A stretch of 64,000 nucleotides of DNA from Piliocolobus tephrosceles (Eukaryota > Chordata > Mammalia > Primates > Cercopithecidae). Position 1 is the first letter of the stretch. Each line of letters begins with the position of its first letter. The notes below the pieces were generated by a model. It worked only from the letters and a program-made list of their open reading frames with translations, did not search any database and was not told the origin of the DNA. Position numbers and translations under genes: made by a program. Below, in pieces: positions 1-12,884 of the stretch. Where the stretch lies: positions 102,149,211-102,213,210 of the forward strand of contig NC_045436.1 in assembly GCF_002776525.5 (NCBI RefSeq). Direction: 5' to 3'.

Positions 1-756
1 ATAAAGCTGCTGATACTGATATAATTCTTAAGTAGGTAAATTAATACGCAGAGCAGCAGATTTCAGTAACTTGCCACAATGCACTGAGGCTCTCCAAGTT
101 GAAAGAACACTTGAAAGGCTCATAAAGGAAGAAATGAAGACAGCTTCTAGACAGAGCCTCACAGCTCTTTTTTTCTTTAATAGAATGATTGAGTGCTAAA
201 AAGATGATTCATTTTCACTACCATTACACATGCTCCTAAAGATACTTTCAGAGCATTTCATCAAACATTTTGTTTGTGCAACAGATCTATCTTTTCCTGA
301 AGTCGGAGCACACCATCAGTGAGGGCACATAGTCACCGCCTTCCCCAGGCAGGACCCAAGTCTGAATAATTTCCAGACGCTTCACCTAGATAACTTATCT
401 TTGCATGTGAGGCTCTAGTGAATGAGAACAGCTCATTTTTGCCTGAGCGCTTTTATTTAAAATGCACACTGAAATAACAATTTCCAAGGCCATTTTGCAA
501 TTATAAAATAAAGGATTTCTATTTAACAAACAATATATTTAAATTCTGCTATTTGAGGGATTTATGAGTTGTGGAGCTGGAGTTTTCTTTACTATTTTGA
601 CAATAATCAGCATGCATTGGTATTTTAAACTTAATCTGGCTTTCTTTAAACATTCCTTGATACGAATTTCTTAATCGAAAAGCCCAAATTACAAAATACA
701 ATAAAGAATTGTATATGGGGGAAAAAATGAGCTGTGTTTTAAGATTACATATAAAT
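1..756. other. No gene or repeat recognised
   Basis: AT-rich sequence with no recognisable exon or repeat. If the CpG-island gene at 10.2 kb runs leftwards, this is probably intron (inference). Confidence 0.5.
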
Positions 757-773
757 TGAAAACAATACATAAT

Positions 774-1071
774 TTTTTTTTTTTTTGGAGACGGAGTCTC
801 GCTCTATTGCCCAGGCTGGAGTGCAGTGGCCGGATCTCAGGTCACTGCAAGCTCTGCCTCCCGGGTTCACGCCATTCTCCTGGCTCAGCCTCCTGAGTAG
901 CTGGGACTACAGGCGCCTGCCACCTCGCCCGGCTAGTTTTTTGTATTTTTTTCAGTAGAGACGGGGCTTCAACGTGTTAGCCAGGATGGTCTCGATCTCC
1001 TGACCTCATGATCCGCCCGTCTCGGCCTCCCAAAGTGCTGGGATTACAGGCTTGTGCCACCGCGCCCGGCC
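774..1071 (-). mobile_element. AluYR-type Alu, full length
   Basis: Poly-T at the left and a head ending in CGCGCCCGGCC at the right. It has CCGGATCTCAG, CACCTCGCCCGGC and CAGGCTTGTGCC, features of the Old World monkey AluYR group. A 17-base target-site duplication flanks it (757-773 and 1072-1088, TGAAAACAATAYATAAT, one mismatch), so it is a fairly recent insertion. Confidence 0.93.
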
Positions 1072-1189
1072 TGAAAACAATATATAATTTTCTAATAATC
1101 AAATGCAAAATTGATCAGACCTCAGAGCCACTACTTTCATAGCCCAAATAACTAAGAAGATAGCAAACAACTTGCAAGAAATTCTGTCC

Positions 1190-1445
1190 TTTTATCGCCG
1201 AATAGTATTCTGTTAATAGATATGACAGACAGGTCCCAGCTTTTAAAAAATTGTGAATAATGTTGCTATTAATATTTACATGCAAGACTTTGTGTGGACA
1301 TATGTATATATGTGTGTGTGTGTATATATATATGTGTGTATGTATATATATATATAGTTTTTTTTTGGTTAATAGCTAAAGGTGGAATTTCTGAGTCCTA
1401 TGATAGGTTTTTGTTTGACTTTTTGAGAAAATACCAAACTGAAAA
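1190..1445 (-). mobile_element. Old L1 (L1M) ORF2 3'-part fragment, antisense
   Basis: The plus strand reads like the reverse of the ORF2/3' portion of mammalian L1: a block around GAATAATGTTGCTATTAATAT, then GTGTGGACATATGT, then GGTGGAATTTCTGAGTCCTATG. It is interrupted by a TG/TA simple repeat at 1301-1357. Confidence 0.65.
1301..1357. repeat. Alternating TG/TA microsatellite
   Basis: Runs of TGTGTG and TATATA with few interruptions, lying inside an old L1 fragment. Alternating purine-pyrimidine tracts of this kind are often length-polymorphic. Confidence 0.85.
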
Positions 1446-1449
1446 AATT

Positions 1450-2087
<638 letters not shown>

Positions 2088-4044
2088 TACTTCATTCTTT
2101 AAAATACTCTAAGATCATGGATAATACCAACACTTTAAGGATGTCAACATAGAATACGAGTGACCTCAAAAAGAAATCAAGTTTTATGCTAGGCTTATCA
2201 TAAACTGCCAAGACTCTTTGTAAAGCCTACAAATTTAAACTCAGAATTAAGTAAACCTAATGATTTTTACTTTATCCTTAAAGAAACATGACTCCTAAAA
2301 TAAGAAAAAAATGAAGGTGTTAGTAAGAGGAGGTCCCTCCCTGCCCTAAGGGTAAGAACAAATAAAAAACTCACACCATCAGCAGTGATAGAATTATCAA
2401 ATTCAATCTTTTATAACTGCCAACCTAGGACTTTTTGTCTTCTGGGCAAAGTTCCCACTTAAAAACAAAAACTAAGTTCCAGTGGTACTTTGAATTTTAC
2501 TAAAACCAAGTCACAAGATAAGTAGACAATTCGAATAACGTTAATAATTCTTTCCAATATTTTTAGGTTACAAAACCTCAATTATGTATAAATGTAATAC
2601 ACTAGGTTTCATTTTATCCTTTTACTATTGTAATGCCAGTAAATGTTACTGCCTAATTTTCCCCCTATGGTACAAAGTTTATTTTTACACAACTTTTTTA
2701 AATGGAGAGTTAGCACTAACTCTAAAAGGAGGCTGGAGGGGAGAGGGAGACACAGACTATAAATAAGTAACAGGAAAACATTCCTATAGCTGTAATTGCT
2801 AGGTCAAAATTACCTGAAAAAATATAAAAGGACAGAGCTGTAGCTTACTTTATACCAATGAATATCCTTTCAGCAAATTAACAACTAAAACCTAGCATAT
2901 TAACTCAATAACACATTCTGTTTTCCTTTAAGGAAAAATTTTCTTAAACCATAATATCATGGACCCAAACTCTTATCAAAGCTCAAAGCTACCAACTTAC
3001 TAGATAGGCCATGTTAGAAACAGGTTTCATAGTTTTGTACAAAACGAGAACTAATTAAATTTATACCACTTTCCATAAATTCAAGTCCGCAGTAAATCAG
3101 ATACACCTGTATTTTTAAAGCAACCAGAATGGGAGATCAGTGGGGGAGAGGCAATTTAACAAGTTATCCAGACACACATTGTCCAGGATGAAAGTCACGT
3201 GATAATCTCGGTTCTGTCTTGACCACAAAAACATATGCACCAAATCAAAATTTAATTACACTGCATAACACAATTTAAGTTGTGCTTCATATTTTATTGA
3301 CTGCTTTGCTTCTGACAGGACAGTTTCCTGAAGGAAAGTTCCAAGAATTGAAAAGTTACAACACCCACATACCAAAGACTGTTTCCTGAATTTTGTTACA
3401 GGAAGTGACATCTGCTATAATTTTAACATTTACTTCCCAGTAGGAGTTCCATTTAAAATGTCCTGTTGAACGTTATTTGTTCAGCAGTACCCCTAAGCAA
3501 AGCTTTTATTAAAAAACAAAACTTTCATTTCAGTTTCACAAAGTTTGGACACAACTGACCAAGTCATTTTAACTTTTCCCTGGGAATAAAAACATCTGCC
3601 ACCTGATAAACTGGGGTGTGTGTGGTAGAGAGAGAGAGAGAGACTTAGCAGTAACTCTAACTGGGGAGGGAGCCCACAAGGCATAGCAAAACGTAAATTA
3701 AATACCCTGGTTCTTGAGAAGAAACAATTCTTGGAAGGTGCTGTATGATTAAACACTGGACATTGCTTCTTGGTATCTTTTACTTTTATTTTATTTATTT
3801 ATTTTTTTTAACACAGACGCATTTGGATATTTCAACCAACAGTTTGTAATATAAGGATAAATTCATGGAGGTGGATACCCACCTTCTCTACCAATCTCCA
3901 GTCTGTTTCAACCAGAGAGAGAAAAATGTGTATTTATAAGCATATATTAAATCAAAATTTAATAGCATTGTACAACATGGTTTACATGATCTCTGTCACT
4001 CACACACGCACCATCTCACAAAGCATGGTACCTGTGCCCCTGGC
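2088..4044. other. No gene or repeat recognised
   Basis: About 2 kb of AT-rich sequence with few recognisable repeats; a (GA)n run lies at 3629-3642 and a T-rich TTTATTTATTTATT tract at 3787-3808. No splice-bounded open frame is convincing on either strand. Possibly intronic. Confidence 0.45.
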
Positions 4045-4169
4045 CTTACAGACAGCAGGGCTCCACCCAGAACCTGTCCGCTCGGAATCTCTGGGGGAGT
4101 GGGAGCAGAATCTGCACGCTAACAAGCAACCACGGTGATTTTTGTGTCTAATCAAGTTTGAGAACCCTG
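4045..4169 (+). mobile_element. MER5A-like hAT-Charlie MITE, partial
   Basis: The order GGGCTCCACCC, CGGAATCTCTGGGGGAGTGGG, GCAGAATCTGCACGCTAACAAG, GTGATTTTTGTGTC and terminal AAGTTTGAGAACCCTG follows the MER5A consensus as I remember it. The 5' inverted repeat is not recognisable. Confidence 0.75.
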
Positions 4170-4590
4170 AACTTCATTATGACCATATTACCCCTAAAAT
4201 AGCCTTTTACTTTTTATGTGTTTAGTTGCCAATCCAGCAGTAAGCAATATTGGAAAAAAAAAAAAAGGGTAGGATCTTCCTCACAGCCTTAACTCTTCCC
4301 CAGACCACCAAAACAAAGGATCATGTGGCCTGCGGGGTCTCCAAGCCCTCACCCATATGAGCCACCATGGAGGAAAAGCAATTCTTGGTACTTTTTAGAC
4401 TGCAGTCCAACAGTGAGTGCCCTTTGAAAACATATCAAAATAAAGACAATCTAGGTGTCAATAAAAATATTTTACCCTTTGTCTGCTTGAGTTCCTTTAC
4501 ACAAGATGTTACCTCTGGGATTTCCTCTATTAATATATTAATATTAAATCTGTCACCAAATTACTGCTCCGAGCAATAGCCTTAAGAACT
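4170..4590. other. No gene or repeat recognised
   Basis: Contains an A14 run near 4254-4267. Nothing else is identifiable. Confidence 0.45.
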
Positions 4591-4603
4591 TGATAGCAGT
4601 TCA

Positions 4604-4899
<296 letters not shown>

Positions 4900-4913
4900 C
4901 TGATAGCAGTTCA

Positions 4914-5604
4914 ATCTGGTTAAATTAAAAACAAAGCTAATAAACTAACACAAGAAAACAGATATTCAGCAGAGAACAAGACTTTCAAGATGCCAGGTCT
5001 GTTGGCTGTGTGGCCATCAGGTTAAGCTTTAACTCCCTGTGGATAGATAAGAAAAGGAAAAAGTTTGCACAGGGGAGGGATTCTCAACACTGATCACTGC
5101 CAAGACACAGAAAGTCAGCAATTTGCATGGTTTTAAAGTTAATCTTTACTTTTAGTTCCCTGGGGTATTAGCACCAAAAGTTATACATATTATTTTCTCC
5201 TGAAGTGTAAATCTAAAGTTCATCTGATACATTTGTACTTGAGCAAGACACTGTACATTCTACCTGCTGTTATTTTGAGCAAATGAACACATTATATTCA
5301 TAATAAAACGAATTGAGGACCATCTGAAGGAGATAGAAAATACTACTTCAGCTCCCCCAATTTTCACATTCAAGTAAAAATGAATGGTAATCATTTAACC
5401 TGTAAAAGTTATGTACTCACCCTATATCAATAAAATGTAACTGAACCACAACAAAGAGATTATACTCAGCCTCACTATATGTTTCTATTTCTGAGCCAAG
5501 AAACGTGGCTCTAAGAAACTTTGTCCTAGAGGTGTATATTGTATTCCCACTATATCTCACATACAGAATTAGAGTACGTTTATTTGCCTATCTTGGAAAA
5601 GAAA
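4914..5604. other. No gene or repeat recognised
   Basis: AT-rich sequence; no exon or repeat can be supported. Confidence 0.4.
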
Positions 5605-5665
5605 CCTGAGGTCAGGAGTTAGAGACCAGCCTGGCCAAGATGGTGAAACCCCATCTCTACTAAAA
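5605..5665 (+). mobile_element. Alu fragment (left arm interior)
   Basis: Only CTGAGGTCAGGAGTTAGAGACCAGCCTGGCC through CATCTCTACTAAAAT survives. Both Alu ends are missing, so it is a truncated or deleted relic. Confidence 0.75.
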
Positions 5666-8229
5666 TATGTATATTTATGCAAAAAAAAATGAAATGGAGA
5701 AATTTGCTAACAGAAAACTAAGTTCATATATACCTCAAAGCAATAGTTAACAAATCAGCTTTATAACTCCTCTATCTTACAGCTATTACGTAAAAAATAG
5801 ATTTGGAAGCTCACAGTAAATAAACGACAGAACCAAGATGAAAAAGTAGATTTCTCTCTCATCCATAATATTTTTATTCCTGAATATATTTGAAATTTAA
5901 AATTTTTAAATGCAGCACCCATAAAAACCCCATTTTCAAGAGTGTAAATCCAGCTAAGGAATATCATTTCATGGTATGGTAGAGAATCCAGCAAAATCTC
6001 TTGAGAGATCACTTGCATTAATTTTGCCAAAACAACAACATCCCCATAAATCAGCTGACTTTAAAAAATGACTCACTGCTCCTTCAGTCTTTATCATGGA
6101 AGCAGCTCTAGACTGTGAGTCAGGAAGCTCAACTGGGCTCTCAGGATGAACTAGAAAGAAATCACTTAAAAGACCTGTTTGTGTTTCTCTTCTGTCAAGG
6201 ACACTGTTTACAATGGTGTCACAAGAAGGAAAAAATGAGAATATTCAATGGATCAAAATACTACATAAATTATTTCTGTCCCCAAATCTCTTCCTTGAAC
6301 TGTACTTTCCAAAACCATAGCATTCGCTTTGATATTGGCTCATTTTTAATCAAAGCTGCTTTGCATTCACGAATTTTCTTCCAAGGTAATCACTAGCTCA
6401 AAGAATCAGAGACAGGGGCATAGGGCGGGGCAAAACTGGTTCTATACCAGTTTAAGAGCACTACTTTTCGAAATGGAAAATTTGCCCTCCCCAGAGTCAA
6501 AGAGATCCACCAAAAACCAGGTTCATATTAATCTTGGGAACAATCTGACTTTGCTTCTTTATTGATTTTTCAAAGCTTCATTAACATTAATTTTAGTCCA
6601 ATTCAAAAGTTAAAAACTGTGGGAGAGTTGACTGAACCTACTTTCCTTCTGCAGTTTGTCTATAAATCCTTTCTTTTGAGAAGCTCCGTGCCTCCAGATT
6701 CAACTCTCCCAAAGAAGCAAGTTCAGCTCCCCCACTCCCACTCATACACCCCTGCCCCAGGGTGGAGAAGGGCCAGGGGTTCTCAGGTAGCATCAGGTGA
6801 TTTTTTTTAACTGGCTAATCCCTGATGGTATTTGAAGGTATGTATATTTTCCTTTCCAGAATTCAGGGATTTGCTTCAGTGAGAGGGTTAGCAGCAGAGG
6901 CGGGGAATCAGACAAAGCCCTCCTTCTTCCTGTATTCATCAACATCACTCCTCAGTATAAAGCACTGTTAATCCTTGCAGAAAAAAAAAAAGTCTATAAA
7001 CTGTTACGTTTACCAGTTGCTAGTTTTTATACTTCTATAAAATAGTCTGGATGCACTTTCCATCAGAGTCTAGTAACTAAAGTCATGTTCTGTAACTATT
7101 TCACATTAAAGAAAGCAAGTTTGTTGCAATTTCCACAAGGAAGTATATTCAATGTGTCTGTTATGTTTATAGGTTCCAAAGAAAGCACATACTTATCTGA
7201 GAGCCCAGACACAGCATACTATCCGCTTTAACTGACATGACATTTCTCAGTGACCACCTTTCTCCACAACTCTGGGAACACAATAAACCAAATATTCCTT
7301 GTTTTCAAAATATGGCCCCCAAAAATCTAAATTTTAAAAGCATTTAATTCGCATTTTAGTCAAGAAATGTCTTCCAGCTTTAAGAGAAGAAATCAACCAC
7401 AAAACAAATTTCCTACTCTTAGGTTTTAAAATGAGGTAGAGGAATATACAACCTTAATTTATAAAAGTCCACAAGCCAAGAAATACTTAGGTAATCTCTC
7501 AATTCAAAGTACTTCTACCTTATGTAGGGGAGACTAAAATGTGGGAGACAATATCTTGCCTTAAGGAGTGAACTACAGGGATGGGAATACACTGCCTAAT
7601 CAATTTGCATAAAAAATTAGTCATATATCACCCATCAATATCAAATCAGGAATCAAACTAAACAATGCACAATGAAACTAGTATGGTTAAACACCGAGCT
7701 ATGAATCGTAAGTACAATGAGTCTGTCAGTCTAAATTAATTGTCTCAAGAGCAAACAAACACTAATGCATAGCACATGGTTCACTACCTGAGCTTTTACA
7801 TCACAGGTGATGTTTCGGTTTCTCTTAGCACTACTCAGGGCAACGTGGCCCAGCTTTAGAGTTTCCCTGAAGTCCCAAAATATATTGAATCTTCTCCATA
7901 TATTCTCTCTTTGGATCTCAAAGATTACCTTCTCTCCCACAGAGCACAATATCTGAATGAACTTGGACCACATTCCAGGTGTAACCAAAGAAAATGGACA
8001 TTTACAAAATGTGAGATATACTCCCAACACACAAAGAAAACAGCAGACGTAACAGTCTTGTGACTGTTCCTAGTTCCAGGGAATGTCGGAAGGCCAGGTA
8101 GAGGATCAGAAATAACCACAATTCATCTATTTTAATTGCTGGCAAGCTGAACCACCACATTGATAACTCAGGATTATTACATATTACAAGCAACCAATTT
8201 TAGCAGGAATCATTCTTTGTACTGTTATA
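5666..8229. other. Repeat-poor stretch, no gene recognised
   Basis: 2.5 kb lacking Alu and with no recognisable young repeat. Open frames here (for example 6115-6396 plus and 7731-8030 minus) lack family resemblance or credible splice context. It lies 2-4.5 kb inside the putative first intron of the CpG-island gene. Confidence 0.4.
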
Positions 8230-8515
8230 CTGAGGCTTGGCAGCTCCCTTTAACATCTCACCTCAGCATTAAAGAGGAAGCACGTAAGGGAGGAAGTGTG
8301 CAAAGCAGATCTGGAGTCAGGCGTTGCTCCACCTTTGTGACCTCAAGCAAGAAACAGCCAGGCAGGACCTCAGTTTCCTTAACTAACAAATGTGGATAAT
8401 AAAAGTACTTACCTATTTAGGTGCCCGAGAAAAGTCAAAGAGCGAATCCAATTAAAGTTGCTTAACGCTGTGCCTGGCACACAGCAGTGTCCAATTTAGC
8501 TTCTGTCTCATTTTA
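8230..8515 (+). mobile_element. MIR SINE, sense
   Basis: The order GATCTGGAGTCAGGCGTTGC, CTTTGTGACCTCAAGCAAG, CCTCAGTTTCCTTAACTAAC, AATGTGGATAATAAAAGTAC, TGTGCCTGGCACACAGCAG follows the MIR core and 3' part. Boundaries are approximate. Confidence 0.75.
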
Positions 8516-8524
8516 TTTTTATCA

Positions 8525-8625
8525 TTAGTTTAAGAGCGCTGGCATTGAATCTCTCACACCTGGGTTCAAATCCCTGCGCTATATTACTGAGCTCTGTCAC
8601 ACAGCATTTACTAACTTCTTAGATC
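8525..8625 (+). mobile_element. Second MIR fragment, sense
   Basis: TTTAAGAGCGCTGGCATTGAATC, CACCTGGGTTCAAATCCCTG and GAGCTCTGTCAC follow the tRNA-related 5' part of MIR (A-box to B-box region). It begins just after the 3' end of the preceding MIR, giving a head-to-tail pair. Confidence 0.7.
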
Positions 8626-8639
8626 AAGGTATCTTAATG

Positions 8640-9095
8640 GAAGATTTTGTACCATAGACCTCTGTAGCAGTCTGATGAATAACACCACTATCAGAATAAT
8701 GTTTTAAAATACATTAAATAAAATACATAAGAATACAAAGGGGCCAGATTATACAGACAAGCACCTATGAAAACATTTAAAAGAAATTAATAGTACAGTA
8801 CTGTTTTTCTTTACTACTGAATTAAGCAAGATAAAGCAGTTCCTTAATTTCCTGAGTGGAAAGCGCAAAAGTTATCTGAAGTTATCTGCAACAATTGTAA
8901 TAAGATTATGAAAAGACACATAGTTTCTATTTGTGATAACATCACAAGGACTGGTACTATAGTTTTATCTCTATTCCTACTTTAAAAAAAAAAAAAAACA
9001 CTAAATTTCAGTTAGAGGTTAAGTTAACAAAAATAGAGACGCAACTTCTGTTTCTTATCCAAGTTCTCCTGCTACTTGGCCCCAGATTAAGAACC
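8640..9095. mobile_element. Probable hAT-type non-autonomous DNA transposon
   Basis: CCATAGACCTCTG..CAGTCTGATGA near the left, CAGAATAATGTTTTAAAATACA, TCTGCAACAATTGTAATAAG, and CCCCAGATTAAGAACCACTT at the right resemble an old hAT element with a TTAAGAACC-type end. I do not name the subfamily. An A15 run lies inside near 8983. Confidence 0.5.
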
Positions 9096-9099
9096 ACTT

Positions 9100-10099
9100 T
9101 CTTAAAACTATCAATAAAATGGAGGCAGAGGATAAACCACCGGGTTGAGAGGAAGAAATATAAAAAGCAGGTAGCACATAGGAGGTACTCTACACAGAGA
9201 AGCTCTTTCCTTCCTAGAAAGTTCTACTTCGTAGGAAAAAAAAATCAGTCTCATCCAGCCCAAACATGAACATTTAACATTCATTTCTCTCCATGATCTG
9301 AGTCTTCAGACGTGAAATTTGTTAAGTCTTCTGAGATCTCCCAAAATCACTGTTCTACATCAAATATCAGCTTGAAGGGCCCTATTATTTTAAATATGTG
9401 AGACCAAACTGCTTTCCAGCAAAACACAGTTGAAAGAGAATGCATATATAACTCCTAAGTCTCCCTTAGCACCAACTGCTGTCAAAACTAAAATAAAATC
9501 GCACAGAACAGTACGGATAATAATCACTAATGCCTTGTCATCACTCTTCTTTAACGCTCATTACAACACCAGTAACAAACCATGGAAAGACAAGGCTTGA
9601 GGTTCTTACAATAGCGCTCCTCTGACAGCAACTGCAGTTCATTATCCTCTCTCCCCTTCACCACCCCGGCGCGTTCCCGGTCTTTGCCTACTCAGCAGAT
9701 TCACGTAAGCGGGGCCGTTTTATGTGGAATCGTACATTCTAGCAGTAAAATTTTCACTCACCAGGCAAATTCTCACCCATCCTCTCCAAGGTGAATTATG
9801 TTTTACATTAATCGTATTTCTAAACTTCCCCTCGAGACAACAAGCAAGAAATCCAGAGAACCGAAGGGTAGGCGCACAAAGAACCGAAATGGAAATTTGG
9901 GCAAGGGCGGACAAGTGAAATGAACTTAATGTCCCGGAAAATAACAGTTCTGGGGGAAGAAGGGGGCTATCTAATTTTAATCTTCACATTAACTCCATCC
10001 CTCTCTCCGCTATGCACAAATTGTTCAGCATGTTCTCCAACCTGTTTTTTGTTTGACATTTAATCAAGCCACAGTCTTGGGAATGATGAGAAGGCAATG
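9100..10099. other. CpG-island flank, no gene recognised
   Basis: Moderate GC with isolated CpGs rising towards the island (for example CCCCGGCGCGTTCCCGG near 9665). No repeat recognised. Probably 5' intron sequence of the leftward gene. Confidence 0.45.
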
Positions 10100-10209
10100 A
10101 CAAAGCTGCTTCCTGCCGGTCTCCTTCCCCGCACCCTGCCCGCCCCCGCAACCTTCAGCTCCCCTCGCCACGAACGCATTTTAAAAAGTTTCTCCGGTAC
10201 CCGGCTTAC

Positions 10210-10226
10210 CTTGACTGGGCTGCCAT
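10210..10226 (-). CDS. Possible 5' end of a coding sequence (5 codons)
   Basis: ATG at 10226-10224 in the context GAATTATGGC has A at -3 and G at +4, a strong Kozak match, and an in-frame TGA two codons before it. It would encode M-A-A-Q-S and split the next codon (AG|) at the donor at 10210. If the exon is non-coding this frame is meaningless. The product is unknown. Confidence 0.25.
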
Positions 10227-10340
10227 AATTCAGCTTATAGAGCCAGGGGTCTTCCGTCCATGAGCGCCTTCACCCTGCGGGCCCTGCCGCCAGCGCCGCG
10301 CTCACCATTTGGCGGAGCCGGGCGGGTACGCGTCCCGGCG
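10210..10340 (-). other. Putative first exon of an unidentified gene
   Basis: Reading the minus strand, the exon ends at 10210 at a near-consensus donor, AAG|GTAAGC. The start (about 10340) is only an estimate from the CCAAT box 75 bases further upstream. A second donor-like site, ATG|GTGAGCG at about 10307/10306, could give a shorter non-coding exon. The gene cannot be named: no other exon is recognisable in the window. Confidence 0.4.
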
Positions 10341-10758
10341 CGGCGCCCCGATGTTACGGGACTACCTGCTCTCCAGCCCCGGGCGTCCTCGGCGCAGCCC
10401 CGGGCTCGGCCCGTATTGGCTCGCGCTAATCCTGATGGACATCCGGGCACTGGGGCCTCTGCGGCGATCTGCACTTCAGACGAGCCTGGGGAGCGCCGCG
10501 TCCGAATCCGGAGCGAGCGAGCGCCCCCGGCGCAGTTTCTGAGAAGGGAAAGCCAACGGGCCCCCACGCTCGAAGACCGCCGGCGCCCAGCGCCTGCCCA
10601 GCAGCAGCACAACGCAGGCCACAGTTAGAAAGGAAAAGAAATCGCCTCTCGGCTCCCTTGAAGTTGTCCGAGTCCGCCGGGATACCCCCTGTCAAGAAAG
10701 TTGCGGTGGTACGGCCCGCCTCCTTAAATGGGCAGGGCGCTCGGCGGCCCGAGCCGGA

Positions 10759-10779
10759 GGCAGGCGGCAGGCGGCAGGC
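10759..10779 (+). repeat. Three tandem copies of GGCAGGC
   Basis: Three perfect 7-base units followed by AGGG, in the right shoulder of the CpG island. May be polymorphic. Confidence 0.8.
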
Positions 10780-10930
10780 AGGGTCCGGCAGGGGGCAGAA
10801 CCCGGGCGCCGACCAGCCCCGCCTGCGGGCTCTTCGTGAGTGCTCTCTTGCCAGGTTCTAACTACGTACAGACACCCACCGCTGGAATACACAGTACCCG
10901 GCCGCTCAGAACTCCAGCTCCAATTTGAAT

Positions 10931-11577
10931 ATTTGTTGAATAATATGGGGCCCCAAGAGGCGGCAGTGAGCAGGAACAAGACCGCGGCAGTAAACCAAAA
11001 GTTCGCTACTTTTGATCTTTCCAGTGCTTGAGCTCAGGAAACGGGCACACTTGGTGTTACTTTGCTTTCAGTTTTGATTTCCTTACATAGAGACAAATAT
11101 TTACAAAACACCTCGCCTTTTTTGGACTACACGTAGATTACAGGAAAAACAGTAACTCATTTTGGTCTTAAGCAATGAAGGGATTGACAAGAAGCAAATA
11201 AAAAATTTAAGCATGCAATATAGTAAATCCTATACGAAGCACAAACGAAATCACTTCCTACTCAGAGGACCACGAAAAGCGTTTAAGCCGTGTCTCAAAC
11301 GCAGGAAAATACTTGGATGAGCAGAGATGGAGGGAGGTTGTGCTTCAGCATCTCATAGGGACCAGTACACTGAAGGAGCTGAAGACTCTTAGATGAATAC
11401 TGAATAACTGCCTGCACTGTGGACTCTCCATTTCTTCTACGTAAAATCATGACATTGCCCCGTCTCATAAAGAGGTAGTCCAGACTGTATTACTAAATCG
11501 TCGTGTAATACAAACATGTTAATGCCTGGCACTAAAACGACAATGCTGGCAGGGAGGCCCAAGGCATCTCTATCAAG
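10931..11577. other. Region upstream of the CpG island, nothing recognised
   Basis: No repeat or exon is recognisable. It would be 5' flanking sequence if the promoter fires leftwards. Confidence 0.4.
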
Positions 11578-12354
11578 GGTTCTCAAAGTGTGTTTACTAG
11601 ATTCCTGGGAGTCCCCAAGACCGTCTCAGAGGTCAGAACTATTTTTAGAATGACACAAAGACATTGTCTTTTCAATGTGCTGACATTTGCACTGATGGTG
11701 CAAAAGCAATTATGGGGAAACTGCTAGCGCCTTCGCACTAATCAAAGCAGTGGCAGCAAATGAAACTAGTAGTCACTGCATTCTTCACTACCACACGTTA
11801 GGTTTTTTTCTTTTTAAGCCAGTTTCCTTTATGATTGTCTTTAATGAAGCAAGCAGTCAGAATTATTACTTTCATTAAATCTTGACCCTTGAGCATGGGT
11901 CTTTTTGATGTTCTTTGTGACAAAATGGAAGTACCCATGAAGCAGTCCACTGCACACTGAAGTACAATGGCTGTCTAGAAGAAAAGCACTTGTGTAATTG
12001 AGTTGCAAGCTGAGCTAGCTGTTTTTTCACGGACTACCATTTTTACTTGAAAGAACAATTCACAAACCATAGTTATTCTGACTTGGGTATTTGGCAGACA
12101 TTTTATTAAAAATGAACAAAGTTGAGCCTGTTTATTTGAGGAAAACAATTGACAGTACTTATTGCCAATGATGAAATTTGAGCTTTCAAGCACTTTGGAA
12201 GACTTTTTACATCTGCCACATAATCTTGCCAGCTTCATTCACCAATACTTAAAAGACTTTCCTGATGAGATCAGGGTGACAGTGATCAAAGTTATATGAG
12301 AAGATCTGCCTTAGTTTCCAAATGACCAATAGTATAACAAAATCATACATGGGT

Positions 12355-12615
12355 AGGCCAGGTGCAGTGGCTCACGCCTGTAATCCCAGCACTTTGGGAG
12401 GCTAAGGCAGGCAGATCGCTTAAACTCGGGAGTTTGATACCAGAGCCTGGACAACATGGTGAGACCCCATCTCTATCAAAAACACAAAAAATTAGCTGGG
12501 CATGATGGTACCCATCTGTGATCCCAGAAACTTGGGCGGTAGAAGTTGCAATGAGCTGAGATTGTGCCACTGCACCCCAGTCTGGGTGACAGAGTGAGAT
12601 TCCCTCTTAAAAACC
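12355..12615 (+). mobile_element. AluS/J-like Alu inside the Charlie element
   Basis: Head GGCCAGGTGCAGTGGCTCACG. Flanked by AAAATCATRCATGG at 12339-12352 and 12616-12629 (one mismatch), copies of transposase-coding sequence. The right arm has lost roughly 40 bases around GATCCCAGAAACTTGGGCGG. Confidence 0.9.
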
Positions 12616-12884
12616 AAAATCATGCATGGATGAAAGATACCTTGAAAAAAAGTGCAAAGTGGACCAACTGATTTTAATGTATCAAAGGTCTAGTTTTTTT
12701 AAAAAGCTCATTTCAGATTCCACAATGCAATTAACCTTTAAGAAACTACCACTTACGGAGGTTTGGTATAATATCAAAGAAGGTATTAAAAATACTCATC
12801 CTCTTTCTGTGTGAAGTTGAATTTTCTTTATAGACTTCAACCAAAACAACATTGCACAAGATTGAATAGAGAATCAGATTCAGT

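Larger units (their letters stand above)
10100..10930. promoter_or_regulatory. CpG island / gene promoter
   Basis: A sharp change to GC-rich, CpG-dense sequence, densest from about 10185 to 10820, with motifs such as GGCGGAGCCGGGCGGG and CGGCGCGGCGCCCCG, in an otherwise AT-rich, CpG-poor window. CpG islands of this size in primates usually mark promoters of broadly expressed genes. A CCAAT box on the minus strand (10419-10415, in AGCCAATACGGG) and the minus-strand donor at 10210/10209 favour leftward transcription. A weaker plus-strand donor-like TTC|GTGAGT near 10830 leaves bidirectional activity possible. Confidence 0.85.

Noticed and set aside
757..1088. Possible segmental repeat GAAAACAATAYATAAT
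   Set aside because: Explained as the target-site duplication of the AluYR between the copies.
10234..10239. TATAAG on the minus strand
   Set aside because: A TATA box there would place the start site about 30 bases on, at or beyond the splice donor; CpG-island promoters usually lack TATA.
10235..10612. 125-codon minus frame and 122-codon plus frame in the CpG island
   Set aside because: Long frames on both strands are expected in GC-rich DNA. The minus frame ends at a stop just before the better-placed ATG at 10226.
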